A stretch of 64,000 nucleotides of DNA from an uncultured Pseudomonadota bacterium (GCA_937123825.1 CAKZKQ010000582.1:1-64000); one strand, 5' to 3'. Shown: positions 1 through 8,891, numbered from the stretch's first letter. Notes: generated by a model not told the origin, from the letters alone. Program-made: numbers and translations.

Positions 1-94
1 GCGAGCAATGATGGATGGCCTGGGCCTCGGGACGAGCGCAGCTGTGGCAGCGCCACCGCAAGCGAGTTCCGTGGTTCAGGGCGCCATCAGGGCC
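1..94 (-). repeat. Partial copy of a dispersed MITE-like repeat
   Basis: Read on the minus strand, this stretch matches 4010-4103 over 94 nt without gaps and with about a dozen mismatches. The matching block runs from the last codons and stop of the glucosidase gene to the window edge. The copy is cut by the window start, so its second terminal repeat is not visible. Confidence 0.75.
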
Positions 95-2049
95 GTCCCA
101 AATAAGGTTTCGGAGACACTCCAGGCTTGTGCTGGCGCGCCGCGTAGGGAGAAGGGGGGGTCGCCGTCAAAGATCTCGGAGACGCTGCCGATGACGCCGT
201 CGTCGAGTTGGTCGAGGATGGGTTGGAGGTCGCCTCGGATGGCGGTGGGGTTGTCGCCGATGGCCAAGCGAGCGCGGACCCAGGGGCCGATGAGCCAGGC
301 CCAGACGGTGCCTTGGTGGTAGCTGCCGTCTCGGTGGTTGATGGGGCCGGCGTAGGTGCCGACGTAGTCGGGGTGGTGCGGGCTGAGGCTGCGCAGGCCG
401 TGCGAGGTCAGCAGGTGGCGGCCTGCGACGCGGACGGCGGAGCGTTTTTGCTCGGCGCTCAGCGGGCAGGAGGATAGGCCCAGGGCGATGAACTGGTTGG
501 GGCGGATGGAGCCGTCGTTGTTGCCCTCTGGGGTGTCGAGGACGTCGTAGAGGGCGCCGGATTCTGGGTTCCAGTAGCGCATGAAAGCCGCTTGGGCTTT
601 GGCGATGGGGTCTTGGAGGTGGGCGTCGTCCATGCCGAGGCGCTGGCGGAAGGTGGAGAGCGCTTTGAGACCGTGGAGCCAGAGGCCATTGATTTCGACG
701 GGTTTGCCGTACCGGGGGGTGATGACGCGGCCTTCGACGCGCGCGTCCATCCAGGTCAACTGGACGCCTTCCTGACCGGAGGTGACCAGACCATCGTCGT
801 CCACGCGGATGTTGTAGCGCGTGCCGCGTTGGTGGTGCTCGACGATTTGGTCGAGGACGGGGACAAGCTGGCGCAAAAGGGCGTCGCCTTCTTCTTTGGA
901 GAGGGCTTCGACCGTCAGTTCAATGGCGTGGAAGTACCACATGGTGGCGTCCACCGTGTTGTATTCGGGGGGTTCGCCGGCGCCGGGGAAGCGGTTGGGC
1001 AGCATGCCCTGGTCCACAAAGCGCGCAAAGGTCTTGAGGATCTGCGCGGCGACCTCGGGGCGGCCTGTGGCCAACGTCAGCCCTGGCAGCGCGATCATCG
1101 TGTCCCGGCCCCAGTCTCCAAACCATGGGTAACCGGCCATGATGGTGCGGCCGGGGGCGCCGTCGACGTCTCGGGTGACGATGAACTGGTCGGCCGCCAG
1201 CACCAGCGCCTCGACTTTGGGCGGATCCCAGCGCGAGACCTTTTTGCGGGCCGCCAGCAGATCCCGCACGTAGCTGCGCGCCTTGGACATGCCCAGCACG
1301 CCGTCCTCGACCGTGCCCTCTTCGCAGGTGGCCACCACAATGACGGCCTTGCCTTGCGTCAACGACACCTCAACCTGACCCAGGTAACGTTGGCTGTCGC
1401 CGTGGCCCAGGCCGCGCTCGTCTTCCAGACGCAGGTAAAACCCCTGGTAAACGGCAGCGTCGCCCGCCTGCCACTGCCCTCCGGGACACTTCACCCGCAG
1501 CGGCGCGCCGGCCTCGGGCCACTGCACCGAGAGTGTCTCGCCGTTGGCCTCGATCGACGGCGCAGGACCCCCATCGGGGCTGGTGTGGTGGTGGCTGCGC
1601 CATGAGCCCAGCGCGCGCAGTCGCAGCGTCACGTCGTCGGCCTCATCCAGCAACGTCCAGGACACCAGGGTCGTGTGACGGCCCGGGACCATCGTCAAAC
1701 GCCGCTCAAGCCTCAGCCCGTGCACCAAAAAGGTCCACACCGGCATGCCCTTATCCAAATGAAAGGACTCCAGCAACGCCGTCCCGTCGGGACTCACCGC
1801 CCCACCCTGCCAGGCGTTGGCGTCCAGCGCGGTCGTTTCGCCGTCAATGATGACCTCCGGGTCCAGCTTGGCCAAACGCATCATCCGTCCCAGCGGAGGC
1901 GCTGTCGCCTCAACCAGGAGGCCGTGGTAGGACCGCTCCAACGACCCCGCCACCGAACCCATCGCGTAACCGCCCAACCCATTGGTGCACAGCCACTCTC
2001 TGCGCCTGGATGCCTCAAACTGACCGCAATGCAACCGCCCGAATCTCAT
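76..2049 (-). CDS. Glycogen-debranching-type amylo-alpha-1,6-glucosidase (GH133-like)
   Basis: A 657-residue cytoplasmic enzyme that probably hydrolyses alpha-1,6 branch points in glycogen or related alpha-glucans. The N-terminal half (about residues 10-250) is the beta-rich domain typical of the bacterial/archaeal short debranching enzymes, beginning with the family-like CTNGLGGYAMGS. The C-terminal half (about 285-655) is the alpha/alpha barrel, marked by GYPWFGDWGRDTMIALPG at residues 306-323 and by YNTVDATMWYF. No signal peptide is seen. Its length fits the short family rather than the eukaryotic bifunctional enzyme. The ATG at 2049 has GAGG a few bases upstream. It stands alone, with a dispersed repeat at each end; its last codons and stop lie inside one repeat copy. 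Confidence 0.88.
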   Translation of the reverse strand: MRFGRLHCGQFEASRRREWLCTNGLGGYAMGSVAGSLERSYHGLLVEATAPPLGRMMRLAKLDPEVIIDGETTALDANAWQGGAVSPDGTALLESFHLDKGMPVWTFLVHGLRLERRLTMVPGRHTTLVSWTLLDEADDVTLRLRALGSWRSHHHTSPDGGPAPSIEANGETLSVQWPEAGAPLRVKCPGGQWQAGDAAVYQGFYLRLEDERGLGHGDSQRYLGQVEVSLTQGKAVIVVATCEEGTVEDGVLGMSKARSYVRDLLAARKKVSRWDPPKVEALVLAADQFIVTRDVDGAPGRTIMAGYPWFGDWGRDTMIALPGLTLATGRPEVAAQILKTFARFVDQGMLPNRFPGAGEPPEYNTVDATMWYFHAIELTVEALSKEEGDALLRQLVPVLDQIVEHHQRGTRYNIRVDDDGLVTSGQEGVQLTWMDARVEGRVITPRYGKPVEINGLWLHGLKALSTFRQRLGMDDAHLQDPIAKAQAAFMRYWNPESGALYDVLDTPEGNNDGSIRPNQFIALGLSSCPLSAEQKRSAVRVAGRHLLTSHGLRSLSPHHPDYVGTYAGPINHRDGSYHQGTVWAWLIGPWVRARLAIGDNPTAIRGDLQPILDQLDDGVIGSVSEIFDGDPPFSLRGAPAQAWSVSETLFGTALMAP

Positions 2050-2066
2050 AAGCCCTCACCCATGAT

Positions 2067-2129
2067 GGATACCAAATCACAGCTGCCCGACTCGCCCCAA
2101 AGCAAGCCTTTCATCTGTGGCTTGGCATG
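2067..2129 (+). mobile_element. Internally deleted MITE-like repeat
   Basis: A left end resembling that of the 3975-4136 element (GGATACCAAATCACAG) lies directly beside a near-identical copy of its right end (2091-2129). The two ends could pair as a short hairpin. It sits just upstream of the glucosidase start, in the 313-bp gap 2050-2362. Apart from this element and the terminator, I see nothing else in that gap. Confidence 0.6.
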
Positions 2130-2275
2130 ACCCTGAAAGAAAAACCACATCGACACAGTTTATGGCTTCACATTGAAGCCCAGCAGGCGCTTTGTCACCT
2201 TCTGGACCCACAACTCGCCCCACAAACTCCGCAACAACCCCCTACCCCACCCCTTCATCGCAGGAAACCCCGCTC

Positions 2276-2307
2276 AAAAACGACAAAACGGCGCTCTACG
2301 GCGCCGT
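2276..2307 (-). terminator. Rho-independent terminator for the beta-CASP nuclease gene
   Basis: On the minus strand a perfect 7-bp stem, ACGGCGC/GCGCCGT with a 6-nt loop, is followed by TTTGTCGTTTTT. It lies 56 nt beyond the stop of the gene ending at 2363. Confidence 0.8.
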
Positions 2308-2362
2308 TGGATGGGTCAGTGTGGCCTTTTAGAGGCGATTTGGGGCGTTTAACGCGCCCTCA

Positions 2363-3766
2363 TCACAACTCGATGACCTGACCGACGGTGGGCAGCACGC
2401 AGGGGAGGCCGAGTTCTTCGTCGATCCGGTGGGCCAGGGTCTTGCGGGAACTGTCTTCGCCGTGGACCAGGATCACCTTTTCGGGTTGGCCGGTGGATTT
2501 GAGCCAGTCCATGAGGGTCTGCTGGCCGGCGTGACCGGAGAAGCCGTTGACGGTGTGGATCTGGGCTTTGACCTCGACGGTTTCGCCGTAGAGGTTGACC
2601 GGCGAGACGCCGTCGATGATGGCGCGGCCGGTGGTGCCGACGGCGGCGAAACCGACAAAGACCACCGAGCATTCGGGACGCCAGATGTTGTGCTTGAGGT
2701 GATGCAGGACGCGGCCGCCGGTGCACATGCCCGAGCCTGCGATGATGATCGCCCCCGAGGCGTGGTTGTTGATGGCCTTGCTGTCGTCGGTGTGGCGCGT
2801 GTAGTTGAGCGACGGGAAGTGGAAGGGGTTTCCGCCGTCGGCCGCCAGCGCCAGGGCCTCTTCGTCAAAGCAGTCGCCGTGTTTGGTGAAGATCCGCGTG
2901 GCGTCGATGGCCAGCGGCGAGTCGAGGAAGATCTGGCAACGGGGTGGCAGGTCTCCGGCGCGGTAGAAGCCGTAGAGGACGTAGAGGAGTTCTTGGGAGC
3001 GCTCCAGGGCAAAGGACGGGATGATGACGTTGCCGCCGCGCTCCAGGGTTTCGACCAGGATCTTGCGGAACTCTTCAACGGAGTCGTCAAAGGGTCGGTG
3101 GTCGCGGCCACCGTAGGTGGATTCCATGACAACCACGTCGGCCTCGGTGGCCACCTGCGGGTCGCGGATGAGGGGCTTGTCCAGGTTGCCCAGGTCACCG
3201 CTGAAGGTGACGCGGCGCGTGGTGGCGCGCCGGCCGCGGCCTTCGATGATCTCGACCTCGATGAAGGCGCTGCCCAGGATGTGGCCCGCGTCTCGGAAGG
3301 TGACCCAGAAGCCTTCGTCGATCTCGGTGCGCTCGTCGTAGGCGGGGAAGGTGTCAAAGAACTCGATGGTGTCGAGCACGTCTTCGACGGTGTAGAGGGG
3401 TTCGGGCACGGGGGCGCCGCGGCGCCTGCGCTTGCGGCGTTGACGCCGGGCGGCCTCCTCTTGGAGTTCGGCGCTCTCGACCAGCATCAAGCGCGCAAGG
3501 TCGTAGGTGGCTTCGGTGCAGATGATGCGGCCCTGGAAGCCACGCTTGACCAGCAACGGCACGCGACCGATGTGGTCGATGTGGGCGTGGGTCAGCAGTA
3601 GAAAGTCCACCTCTGCGGGATCAAAGAGGAACTCCTCTTCGTTGCGATCAAAGAGCCCCTTGCCCTGAAAGAACCCACAATCCACAAGAATGTTGTAGTC
3701 GTGGGTCTGGAGCAGGTGGCAACTCCCCGTCACCGTTCCTGCCGCGCCGTAGCAGATCAACCGCAT
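2363..3766 (-). CDS. MBL-fold/beta-CASP RNA-processing nuclease
   Basis: A 467-residue predicted Zn-dependent ribonuclease of the CPSF-like beta-CASP group (COG1236 type), acting in the cytoplasm on RNA. The metal-binding signature HAHIDH is at residues 60-65. The metallo-lactamase GDLGN loop and MESTYGGRDH follow, then the beta-CASP insertion and a C-terminal RMMBL segment with FSGHAG and ILVHGE. A basic insert near residues 105-116 (RRQRRKRRRRG) may touch RNA. The ATG at 3766 has AAGGAG six bases upstream. It is monocistronic with its own terminator. All expected metal ligands appear present, so I expect it to be active; the RNA substrate cannot be told from sequence. Confidence 0.88.
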   Translation of the reverse strand: MRLICYGAAGTVTGSCHLLQTHDYNILVDCGFFQGKGLFDRNEEEFLFDPAEVDFLLLTHAHIDHIGRVPLLVKRGFQGRIICTEATYDLARLMLVESAELQEEAARRQRRKRRRRGAPVPEPLYTVEDVLDTIEFFDTFPAYDERTEIDEGFWVTFRDAGHILGSAFIEVEIIEGRGRRATTRRVTFSGDLGNLDKPLIRDPQVATEADVVVMESTYGGRDHRPFDDSVEEFRKILVETLERGGNVIIPSFALERSQELLYVLYGFYRAGDLPPRCQIFLDSPLAIDATRIFTKHGDCFDEEALALAADGGNPFHFPSLNYTRHTDDSKAINNHASGAIIIAGSGMCTGGRVLHHLKHNIWRPECSVVFVGFAAVGTTGRAIIDGVSPVNLYGETVEVKAQIHTVNGFSGHAGQQTLMDWLKSTGQPEKVILVHGEDSSRKTLAHRIDEELGLPCVLPTVGQVIEL

Positions 3767-3974
3767 GCTGTCTCCTTTGTCTTCTACTGATGTTTTGCCA
3801 GTGCGCCTGGCTTTGTGTCTGACCGCTCACCCGTGGGTCTTGTCGGTGGGTGACCAGCAAAGGCACAAAGCGTGGGCGTGACCCTGCCCGCGTGTTTTGT
3901 GATTCGAGCCCTCTTGGCACCAACTGGACAATGAATGTCAGGACCGACGGCGTCGGCGTTGTCATTTTGGTATG

Positions 3975-4136
3975 ATACCAAGTTGCAGACGTCTGACTTA
4001 CTTTGTGGCGGCCCTAACGGCGCCAGGAACCACGGAACTCACTCGCGGTGGCGCTGCCACAGCTTCGCTCGTCCCGAGGCCCCTGCCACCCGTTATTGCT
4101 CGCCTCAAAGCAAGCCTTTCATCTGCATCTTGGTAT
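3975..4136. mobile_element. 162-bp MITE-like element with 36-bp terminal inverted repeats
   Basis: The left arm 3975-4010 and the reverse complement of 4101-4136 match at 28 of 36 positions; both begin ATACCAAG and end GGCG. There is no open frame for a transposase. The internal 94 nt recur at 1-94, and the right arm recurs at 2091-2129 and, degraded, at 34346-34380. A 15-nt palindrome, TTGGTATGATACCAA, abuts the left end (3967-3981). The element fills the middle of the gene-free stretch 3767-4198, where I see nothing else. Confidence 0.65.
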
Positions 4137-4198
4137 GGGTGCCCGTGGGCTGATGCAAATGTGCAGACACGGCATAGTCTCAACACCGCGAGCGACTT

Positions 4199-5770
4199 TC
4201 AAGCGCGGCGGCCGCTGCGCCCCACCAACCACAGCCCCACCTCCAGTCCTCCGGCCTCGACCACGCGCCGCTCCTGAATGGTCAGGCGGCTGTTGCGGCC
4301 AAGGGCATCGTCGAGCGCGCCTCGGGCGGTGGTGTAGAGCAGCGCCCGGCCTTTGGCTCTGAGGTTGTGGCCAAGGTGGGTACTGAGTCGGTTGTAGAGC
4401 CGGGTCAGGGTGACGTCGCGGCGTGCGGTGCGCAGCCCAAAGGGCAGGTTGGCCAGGACTTCGTCGCACATGGCCCAGGAGCTGGGTTCGGCGGCGTCGC
4501 CCCGGTGGATGGTGATGCGCTGGCCGCTGGCGGCGATGTTGGTCTGGGAGGCGGCCACGGCGGTGGGGCTGACGTCGCTGCCGCTGAGGGCTCCGGCGCC
4601 GAGCATGGCACGCTCAATCAAGAGCGTGGCGCTGCCGCAGGTGGGGTCGCGGACTTCGGCCTGAGGGCCGGTGAAGACAAGGCGAGCCAGCGCCGCGCCC
4701 ACCACGGGGTGGATCGACGCGCCGACATCTCGGTGGCGGTAGGCAAAGCGCTCATCCCCGGCAAACGAGGGCACGATCCAGGCCCGGGAGAGCTTGGCGC
4801 CGGGCTCCAACACCAGTTCAAAGTCGTAGCTGGAAGGGCTGTCCTTCAAGCCCAGCGGCGCCAGCGCGGTGCGCACGGCTTCAAGCCACGCCGCGCGCGT
4901 TTTGCGCCTGATCCCCTTGCCCCGCACGTCAAAGCGGTATTTGAGCGCGACCCCTTCAGGCGCGTCCAACCAGGCGTGCAGTTCCTTGAGGCCGCTCTGG
5001 GTGCCCATCCACGCCACCACCGCAGCCGGGGCCTGAGGATCGGTCGCCAAGAGCCCGGGGCCGTCCGTCAACATGAGTCGCATCCTGTAAACACAGCGCA
5101 ACCCAGGCCAGACCGCAGACGGTGCCGCCTTGGCCCCCAGCTTCAAGAGCCCTGGGCGGCGCTTGCCCAGGCGCGAGGCCACGCACTGAGCCTTGCGCGC
5201 CTCATCCAGCGCCACATCCTCCAGGCCCACCGGGACTTCCAACAAGACCGGGCCGGGCCATGTGCGGTCGGGCTGCCAGGACACCCGGCTTTGGTGGGGC
5301 TCCAGGCGTTCGATCGCGCGCTCAAGCGCCTGGGCCTCTTCGGGGGTCTGCGCTTCATGGGCGCGCAGCGGTTCCAGCGCTTCTTCCTGTCCCTGGCGCC
5401 CCAACGCCAGGATGATCGCCGCGCGCACCCAGCCGATCTCTTCATCTTTAAGAAGCTCGACCAGAATTTGGGGCGCCACCCCCAGCCGGCCCAGCGACGC
5501 GGCGGCGTTCTTGCGGGTTTTGGCGTCCGCGTCTTTTTGGAGGGCCAGCACCAGGGCGTCGACCACAAACTTTGCGCCCTCAAGCTGCCCCAGGAGGCGC
5601 GCCGCCACTCGGCGCCTGGGCGCAGTCCCCTCGGAGTCGTCTTTCAAGAGCTTGAGCAGCGGGCGGTGGGCTTTGAGGCCCATGTCGAGGACGGCGCGCT
5701 CGGCAGCGCTGCGGCGCCGGGGCTCAGAGGCCGTCAGCGCAGTCAGGATCTTTGGAGGGAGAGATTTCAA
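4199..5770 (-). CDS. HEAT-repeat plus THUMP-type RNA methyltransferase (Trm14/RlmL-like)
   Basis: A 523-residue protein. Residues about 1-150 look like HEAT repeats (recurring LLxxLKD and AAxxLGRLG patterns). About 165-320 is a THUMP-like RNA-binding region with FDVRGKG. About 330-523 is a class I methyltransferase with DPTCGSATLLIE, a GSDVSPTAV SAM-binding strand and NLPFG in place of the usual NPPYG catalytic motif. It probably N2-methylates a guanine in tRNA or rRNA. The HEAT extension is unusual for this family. The start is uncertain: the frame opens with TTG at 5770 without a clear ribosome binding site. It is divergent from ppa; the 294-bp gap 5771-6064 shows only the ppa ribosome binding site. 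Confidence 0.75.
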   Translation of the reverse strand: MKSLPPKILTALTASEPRRRSAAERAVLDMGLKAHRPLLKLLKDDSEGTAPRRRVAARLLGQLEGAKFVVDALVLALQKDADAKTRKNAAASLGRLGVAPQILVELLKDEEIGWVRAAIILALGRQGQEEALEPLRAHEAQTPEEAQALERAIERLEPHQSRVSWQPDRTWPGPVLLEVPVGLEDVALDEARKAQCVASRLGKRRPGLLKLGAKAAPSAVWPGLRCVYRMRLMLTDGPGLLATDPQAPAAVVAWMGTQSGLKELHAWLDAPEGVALKYRFDVRGKGIRRKTRAAWLEAVRTALAPLGLKDSPSSYDFELVLEPGAKLSRAWIVPSFAGDERFAYRHRDVGASIHPVVGAALARLVFTGPQAEVRDPTCGSATLLIERAMLGAGALSGSDVSPTAVAASQTNIAASGQRITIHRGDAAEPSSWAMCDEVLANLPFGLRTARRDVTLTRLYNRLSTHLGHNLRAKGRALLYTTARGALDDALGRNSRLTIQERRVVEAGGLEVGLWLVGRSGRRA

Positions 5771-6064
5771 GGTGGTCAGGTGGGGTTGGATCAGGACGGA
5801 GAGCGTCCTTGTTCAAGATTATTTGGCCTGGGTTGATGCCAAAGGCACACTCTCACCAAGCCAAAGCAAGCGGACTGGGCTTTGTCGAGGCCCATCAACA
5901 CGGACACGGTGCCTGTTTACCAGAGCATCCTGGTGTCAGCCCGTCAGGATAACCGCCAAAAGTGCGACACAACAGGGTTGACATCCGCCCCTGGCCCAAG
6001 ACAGATACCCCCCGAAAGGGGGCCACTTCAACCGGCCAACTCAAAAGTAAGGATTTCTTCGCCC

Positions 6065-6616
6065 ATGGCACATCCCTGGCACGACCTTCCCAACAACCCC
6101 GACACCATTGAAGATGGCTTTAACGTGGTCATCGAAATCCCCAAGGGCTCCAAGCTCAAGTACGAGCTGGACAAGCCCTCGGGCCTGCTGGTCGTTGACC
6201 GCGTGCTTTACAGCTCGGTCATCTACCCGGCCAATTACGGCTTCATCCCCCGGTCCTACTGCGGCGACGTCGCCCCGCTCGACGTCCTGGTCCTGGGCAA
6301 TGAGCCGGTGGTCCCGCTGGCGTTGATGCAAGCGCGCGCCATTGGCGTCATGCACATGCTCGACGAAGGCGCTCCTGACGACAAGATCATCGCCGTGCAC
6401 TGTCACGACCCGGCGTTCATGGACTACAAGGACATCTCGGAGCTGCCCCAGCACATCTCGCGCGAGATCATCCGCTTCTTTGAGGACTACAAACGCCTTG
6501 AAAACAAAGCGGTCGTCGTCGACTCCATGCGCGGCCATGAGGTCGCCCGCGAAGTCCTGATGGACTCGCTGCGGCTCTACCGTCAGGAAGAAAACCGCCT
6601 GCGCGGCTGGCGCTGA
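6065..6616 (+). CDS. ppa: Inorganic pyrophosphatase, family I
   Basis: A 183-residue soluble pyrophosphatase that hydrolyses PPi to phosphate in the cytoplasm and pulls biosynthetic reactions forward. The family core is clear: EIPKGSKLKYELDK near the start, YPANYGFIPRSYC, PLDVLVLG, then DDKIIAV and ISREIIRFFEDYK. I chose the ATG at 6065, with AAGGA about 11 bases upstream, because homology starts there although the frame is open from 5882. Oddity: the usual acidic triad D-x-D-P-x-D reads D-V-A-P-L-D, so the middle aspartate, equivalent to E. coli Asp67, is alanine. The rest looks intact. It is monocistronic, and no strong terminator is seen after it. Confidence 0.93.
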   Translation: MAHPWHDLPNNPDTIEDGFNVVIEIPKGSKLKYELDKPSGLLVVDRVLYSSVIYPANYGFIPRSYCGDVAPLDVLVLGNEPVVPLALMQARAIGVMHMLDEGAPDDKIIAVHCHDPAFMDYKDISELPQHISREIIRFFEDYKRLENKAVVVDSMRGHEVAREVLMDSLRLYRQEENRLRGWR

Positions 6617-6843
6617 GCCCCTTCGGCGCGGTCCTCCCTCCCCAAACCCCACCCATTCACACCGCGCCGCCACCCAGACCCACTCCAACCCACTCCATCC
6701 GCACCACTGCGGACTCGCACCGCTGCGCCTTCCCACGCCCATCCCTCAAACCAGCGGCCAGACTCGCCCCCAATGGACATTTTTGGCGCAAGCATTAAAA
6801 TGCGAATGGCATGCAATTACTCATGTCTCTCCAAAGAGAGCCT

Positions 6844-7042
6844 ATGAAACCCAACAAACACACACCGTAGGCTCTTCATCGCGTTGTTTGCGCTGATGTC
6901 GCTGATTGGCTGCGCCATCTCAAACCCATCGACGCAACCAAAGGCCAAGACTCAGGAGAACGACCCCAGTACGCTCGAACCGAACACACTGCATGCCACC
7001 AACCATCCCAGCGCCAACCCGTTCGCAAAATGGTCACTTTAA
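6844..7042 (+). pseudogene. Frameshifted small lipoprotein
   Basis: ATG at 6844 (after AAGAGAG) starts MKPNKHTP and then hits TAG. One base out of frame, the sequence reads RRLFIALFALMSLIGC, a convincing lipoprotein signal with lipobox, followed by about 45 polar residues to TAA at 7040-7042. A one-base slip in the ACACACAC run (6858-6866) would join the two parts. The reading ends two bases before the next lipoprotein gene, which supports a real, now broken, first gene of an operon. It could also be a sequencing error. Confidence 0.5.
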
Positions 7043-7044
7043 AC

Positions 7045-7674
7045 ATGAGAACATCCAAACATTTAAGTATGGCGGTGGTCTTGGCACTTGCTGTCGGCTG
7101 TACTGTTGAGGACACAAGCTCGGATTTAATGCATCCCGGCAACAACACGTTGCCCGCACAACACTTTGGATATCAGCCCTCCAACGTCGGCGACGATGAT
7201 TGCCTTACGGAGGTCTGCCCCGTGAACCCGCTTGATGTCTGTGACTTCACCAACAACATGGGCACACTGGCCATCGTAAAGTCGCTCGACACCACCCAGG
7301 TCTTTCCGCGCCCTGACTGCGCACAAGAAGGCGCTCTCCACACCATGGCGGTCGAAACTGTGGCGGTCGTCGCAGGAGAACCCATTGAAGAGACGTTCAC
7401 GCTGCACTCCATCACCGGCGGGTTGGCCATCAGAAATCCCGGTGAATACGGCCTTGTTCAAATCCGAAAGCACCAAGACAAGCCGTTCCTCTTCACAATG
7501 ATAAAAATCAGTCTGGAACAAGAAGGGACCGTTGCCACCGACGGCGAAGAATACACTGCCGACCTCCCCACGACCTTTGAACAATGGGTCACCAAGGCAC
7601 AGACCACATCGTGCTCCGGACGGCTGAGCGAGGAAGAATGGCGCCGACTGCACCAACAACTGTGCTCAGATTGA
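7045..7674 (+). CDS. Hypothetical lipoprotein
   Basis: A 209-residue exported protein of unknown function. The ATG at 7045 gives MRTSKHLSMAVVLALAVGC, a short signal peptide ending in a lipobox. The mature part is acidic and has six further cysteines (a CLTEVC pair, later CDF, DCA, SCS and a final LCSD), suggesting disulfides. A predicted beta-rich middle (TFTLHSITGGLAI) is followed by a C-terminal acidic helix (LSEEEWRRLHQQL). An in-frame ATG 15 bases upstream would not give a better signal. It follows the broken lipoprotein by two bases and converges on the LysR gene. I recognise no family. Confidence 0.7.
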   Translation: MRTSKHLSMAVVLALAVGCTVEDTSSDLMHPGNNTLPAQHFGYQPSNVGDDDCLTEVCPVNPLDVCDFTNNMGTLAIVKSLDTTQVFPRPDCAQEGALHTMAVETVAVVAGEPIEETFTLHSITGGLAIRNPGEYGLVQIRKHQDKPFLFTMIKISLEQEGTVATDGEEYTADLPTTFEQWVTKAQTTSCSGRLSEEEWRRLHQQLCSD

Positions 7675-7781
7675 TGCTGTTCATCTCCGCCCACGCCTCC
7701 AAGTGTTCCCCAAGACAAGGGCACTTTCCCACCGGCCACTTCCCGCTGGAAAGATGAGCTTCGGCCCATGTCACGGCCGCA

Positions 7782-8660
7782 TCAAAACCGTTTGCGCACC
7801 GCTTCAATGAAGTGGTCGCAGAAGGCCGAGACTTTTCTGGGGACCTGGCCGCTGGAGGGGTAGAGGAGCATCAACTGCCCGGAGACCGGTTGGTATTGGG
7901 GCAGGGTCACCTCTTCGAGCAGGCCTTCAAGGACGTACTCCCGCGCCACATAATCGGGCAACGGGCCAACGCCCACGCCGTCGCGCAGCAGGTCTCGGGC
8001 CAGAAAGAGGTCATCGACCGCAAAGTGCACCTGCTCGGCGTCAAACCCCAGCGCCGCCACAATGTTGGAAAACACCACCCAGGCGTGCTGCCCGTCAGAC
8101 ATGGACTGGGGCTTGCCTCGGCGCGCCAGGTAGGACGGCGAGGCGTAGAAATAGAGGGTGCTCTTGCCGGCGCGGCGCATTTTCAAGGAGGCGTCTTTGG
8201 GAGTCTGGGTCGAAAGACGGATGGCCAGATCATAGCCCTCTTTGGCCACATCGACGTGCTCCCCCGTCAACCGAATGTCAAAACGCACCTGCGGATGGCG
8301 GCGCGTGAACGACGCCAGAATCGACGGCAGCACAATGACCCCAAACTCCGACGGCGCCGTCAGGCGCAACACCCCCGAGGGCTCGTCCCCCAACTCCGGC
8401 AAGTCCAACACCGCCCTGCGCAGCGCCTTCAAATGGCTCCCCACGCGTTCATAAAGCGTCTCGCCCGCCGTCGAGAGCGTCACGTGGTGGGTCGTACGGT
8501 GGAGCAGCTCCACCCCCAACTCTTCTTCCAAACGCGCCACCGAGCGGCTGACCGTGCCCTTGCTCACCCCCAACCAGCGGGCGGCCTTGGAAAAGCTCCC
8601 CTGCTCAACCACCGCCGCAAAGGTGGCCAGGAGTTGATGGTTTACCTGTGTTTCATTCAT
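7782..8660 (-). CDS. LysR-family transcriptional regulator
   Basis: A 292-residue DNA-binding regulator. Residues 7-66 form the winged helix-turn-helix typical of LysR proteins (FAAVVEQGSFSKAARWLGVSKGTVSRSVARLE). About 90-290 is the effector-binding domain, resembling the CrgA/DmlR branch (LRLTAPSEFG, EGYDLAIRLS, then GLLEEVTLP). Start is the ATG at 8660. It is transcribed away from the NTF2-like secreted protein at 8952 across a 291-bp spacer, the usual geometry for a LysR protein and its target. Its ligand is unknown. It converges with the lipoprotein gene ending at 7674. Confidence 0.93.
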   Translation of the reverse strand: MNETQVNHQLLATFAAVVEQGSFSKAARWLGVSKGTVSRSVARLEEELGVELLHRTTHHVTLSTAGETLYERVGSHLKALRRAVLDLPELGDEPSGVLRLTAPSEFGVIVLPSILASFTRRHPQVRFDIRLTGEHVDVAKEGYDLAIRLSTQTPKDASLKMRRAGKSTLYFYASPSYLARRGKPQSMSDGQHAWVVFSNIVAALGFDAEQVHFAVDDLFLARDLLRDGVGVGPLPDYVAREYVLEGLLEEVTLPQYQPVSGQLMLLYPSSGQVPRKVSAFCDHFIEAVRKRF

Positions 8661-8661
8661 A

Positions 8662-8891
8662 CAACACCGCGTTTGATATTTTTGGACTGTTGCACAAAGA
8701 AGACACCACCTACCTTAGCGCCAAGGCCAGCCACTGTGCACCTCCCCCGTACCAAGCCAGGGGGTGTTAGCCAGGGCGAGCGGGCGAATGCATTGGAACC
8801 CATGCCTGGTCAGGTATGTGCCAAGGAACCTTGGATTCGCCCGTTCCGGTGGCTGGCCTCCAACAATTACAACGCAACCACGCGTTTTGAT
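8662..8891. promoter_or_regulatory. LysR-gene/NTF2-gene divergent control region with direct repeat
   Basis: Two near-identical boxes in the same orientation, 8662-8677 (CAACACCGCGTTTGAT) and 8875-8891 (CAACCACGCGTTTTGAT), lie just upstream of the LysR gene and of the NTF2-like gene. Between them, 8768-8857 is rich in inverted repeats: CGGGCGAAT (8781-8789) with ATTCGCCCG (8835-8843), and the palindrome CCAAGGAACCTTGG (8821-8834). The boxes are candidate operators; the palindromic block could be an RNA leader or a small mobile remnant. Confidence 0.4.
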
